Source: Candidatus Poribacteria bacterium
Lineage (GTDB): Bacteria; Poribacteria; WGA-4E; UBA9662
Assembly (NCBI GenBank): GCA_002729015.1
Contig: PBVO01000045.1
Coordinates: 25,976-52,690, forward strand
Length of the DNA stretch: 26,715 nucleotides
Direction of reading: 5' to 3'
Shown: in pieces, positions 25,692 through 26,715 of the stretch
Numbering within the stretch: the stretch's first letter is position 1
Layout: every line of letters starts with the position of its first letter
The notes under the pieces: model-generated
What the model was told of the DNA's origin: nothing
What the model saw: the letters and a program-made list of their open reading frames with translations, nothing else
The model's database searches: none
Made by a program: the position numbers and the translations under genes

Positions 25692-26453
25692 TCAATTCAT
25701 TCTCAATTCTGACCAGGTAGTAGTTAGGCAATTTTTACGTTCTATTGCTAGATCAGGTATTTCAACAGTATTGAAAATTTCTAAATGATCCCAGTACGCA
25801 TCGGTAGTTCCTCCCCGATCTTCCCTACCGAAAACTCCCAAACCTATGCTTCCGACGGTTTCCCATTTTTCTACTAGTATTATCTCAACCAAATCGTCAA
25901 TTTTTATCATTGCTTTTCCATCATCATCAATCACAAAGTCAAATTTGACCCACCGTTCTCGATCTGAGATAGATTTGCTTTTACGCACACTAAGGCCGTC
26001 AAATATAACATAAAACCCTTCGTAATCTTTGTGTCCTGATTGTCCAATTTGACATTTCCTTTTAGAACCGTCGAAAGTTTTGTCATCCCCAATGAACAAG
26101 TACTGTTGGTCGACCTTAACGCGGTTTTTCCAACCGCGTTCGTAAAACCAAACCCTCAAATGAAAAGGCTTTGAATAATTGACTGTTTGCCACATTTGCT
26201 GCCAGGTACCTAATTGCGTTGGGGCTAGACGCAAGCTATTATACCCATTAGGACCTTTATTGTACTTTGAGCTAAGTTTCCAATTGACACCTTGAACTTC
26301 CCAATTACTCTCTATTTGTCCAATATTTTCAAAATCCTCTTTGAACACTAACTCAGCTGATATTGGTAAGATCATCTCACAAAACAGGAAAAGAAATAGC
26401 AACTTAGTACAATAATAATGTCGGTAACTAAAATAATAAATGAAGAATAACAT
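25692..26453 (-). CDS. Secreted protein of unknown function, possible LamG-like fold
   Basis: About 253 residues from the ATG at 26453; the frame runs up to a TTG at 26546 but the extra part has no ribosome site. The N-terminus has a long hydrophobic stretch (about 13-31, TKLLFLFLFCEMILPISA) that looks like a signal peptide with cleavage before ELVFKEDFE. The mature part is rich in beta-strand pattern: FKEDFENIGQIESNWEVQG, LRVWFYERGWK, WVKFDFVIDDDGKAMIKIDD and SIGLGVFG, ending in AYWDHLEIF. This resembles concanavalin-type jelly rolls (LamG or DUF1080-like), which often bind glycans. I cannot name a family. It converges with the HEAT frame. A 9-bp palindrome lies inside it at 26118-26140. Confidence 0.65.
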   Translation of the reverse strand: MLFFIYYFSYRHYYCTKLLFLFLFCEMILPISAELVFKEDFENIGQIESNWEVQGVNWKLSSKYNKGPNGYNSLRLAPTQLGTWQQMWQTVNYSKPFHLRVWFYERGWKNRVKVDQQYLFIGDDKTFDGSKRKCQIGQSGHKDYEGFYVIFDGLSVRKSKSISDRERWVKFDFVIDDDGKAMIKIDDLVEIILVEKWETVGSIGLGVFGREDRGGTTDAYWDHLEIFNTVEIPDLAIERKNCLTTTWSELRMN

Positions 26454-26608
26454 CAGGTAAAAAAGTTTTGAGTTGACTTGGCAAATGACCGAACTATAGT
26501 ATGTGTGGCTGGATAGTGTAGCATAAATTAATCTTATGATAAGCAAAAAAGGTTATTCCCTAGACTAAGTGATTTGCAAAAAAATCAAGGAAGCAAAATT
26601 ATAAAACT

Positions 26609-26715
26609 ATGAAAGACTATATGACACGTGCCACTCACTGTAATTATCAGGCAACTGAAGAAGAAATTTACCAAACTCTTCGTAAAATCACTGATCCACT
26701 AACCCGATCTTGGTC
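26609..26715 (+). CDS. Start of an unidentified gene (cut by window edge)
   Basis: An ATG at 26609 opens a frame of 35 codons that remains open to the window edge. It includes EEEIYQTLRKITDPLTRSW, a helical and credible protein segment. AAGGA (26588-26592) is 16 bases upstream, too far for a good ribosome site; the ATG at 26621 is an alternative start. No signal peptide is seen. The fragment is too short for a family call. Confidence 0.5.
   Translation, partial: MKDYMTRATHCNYQATEEEIYQTLRKITDPLTRSW

Noticed and set aside
26118..26140. 9-bp GC-rich inverted repeat (AACGCGGTT/AACCGCGTT) inside the secreted-protein gene
   Set aside because: Arms of 9 with a short loop are expected about once by chance in a window this long, and no T-run or second copy supports a role.

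Overview
The window is AT-rich bacterial DNA with about 22 protein genes, one tRNA and no ribosomal RNA, phage, IS or CRISPR. Lipobox-type lipoproteins, secreted Zn-proteases and TPR proteins point to a Gram-negative-type envelope. Formylglycine sulfatases, a GH95 fucosidase, Gfo/Idh and phytanoyl-CoA-dioxygenase enzymes and a PD40 propeller recall marine or sponge-associated lineages such as Candidatus Poribacteria. That placement is an impression from gene content, not a test.

Layout. (1) 1-1380, minus: a DapA-like aldolase followed by a sulfatase cut by the window edge. (2) 1491-1616, plus: tRNA-Leu(CAG) behind a good sigma-70 promoter. (3) 1736-4343, minus: a tight operon of Gfo/Idh oxidoreductase, macro-domain hydrolase and secreted PD40 propeller. 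(4) 4400-8569, plus: gnd, an amidase-signature enzyme and a D-2-hydroxyacid dehydrogenase. (5) 8700-14849, plus: an apparent envelope operon of gluzincin-type lipoprotein peptidase, a second lipoprotein with a discoidin-like domain, a large TPR protein, a cupin-like protein and a diacylglycerol-kinase-family lipid kinase. (6) 14853-17669, minus: hisI, trpE and trpG behind a promoter and a long leader that ends in an intrinsic terminator just before hisI, which looks like an attenuator. (7) 17795-21483, plus: a sulfatase translationally linked to a GH95 alpha-L-fucosidase, probably for sulfated fucose-containing glycans. (8) 21484-22117: the largest gap, without a gene. (9) 22118-26715: a small membrane protein, a matrixin-like metalloprotease with TPRs and a C-terminal membrane anchor, a PhyH dioxygenase with a HEAT protein in the -1 frame, a secreted protein of unknown function, and the start of another gene.

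The most interesting signals are three. The PhyH and HEAT genes are joined by an A AAA AAA heptamer placed directly before the PhyH stop, so a -1 slip would give one 441-residue protein. A perfect 20-bp inverted repeat with a 3-nt loop lies inside the first codons of the lipoprotein gene at 9808. The hisI-trpEG leader looks like an attenuator but matches neither a Trp-codon leader peptide nor a T-box that I can recognise. The five-gene envelope cluster at 8762-14849 is a candidate for an undescribed system, although its function cannot be read from sequence alone.
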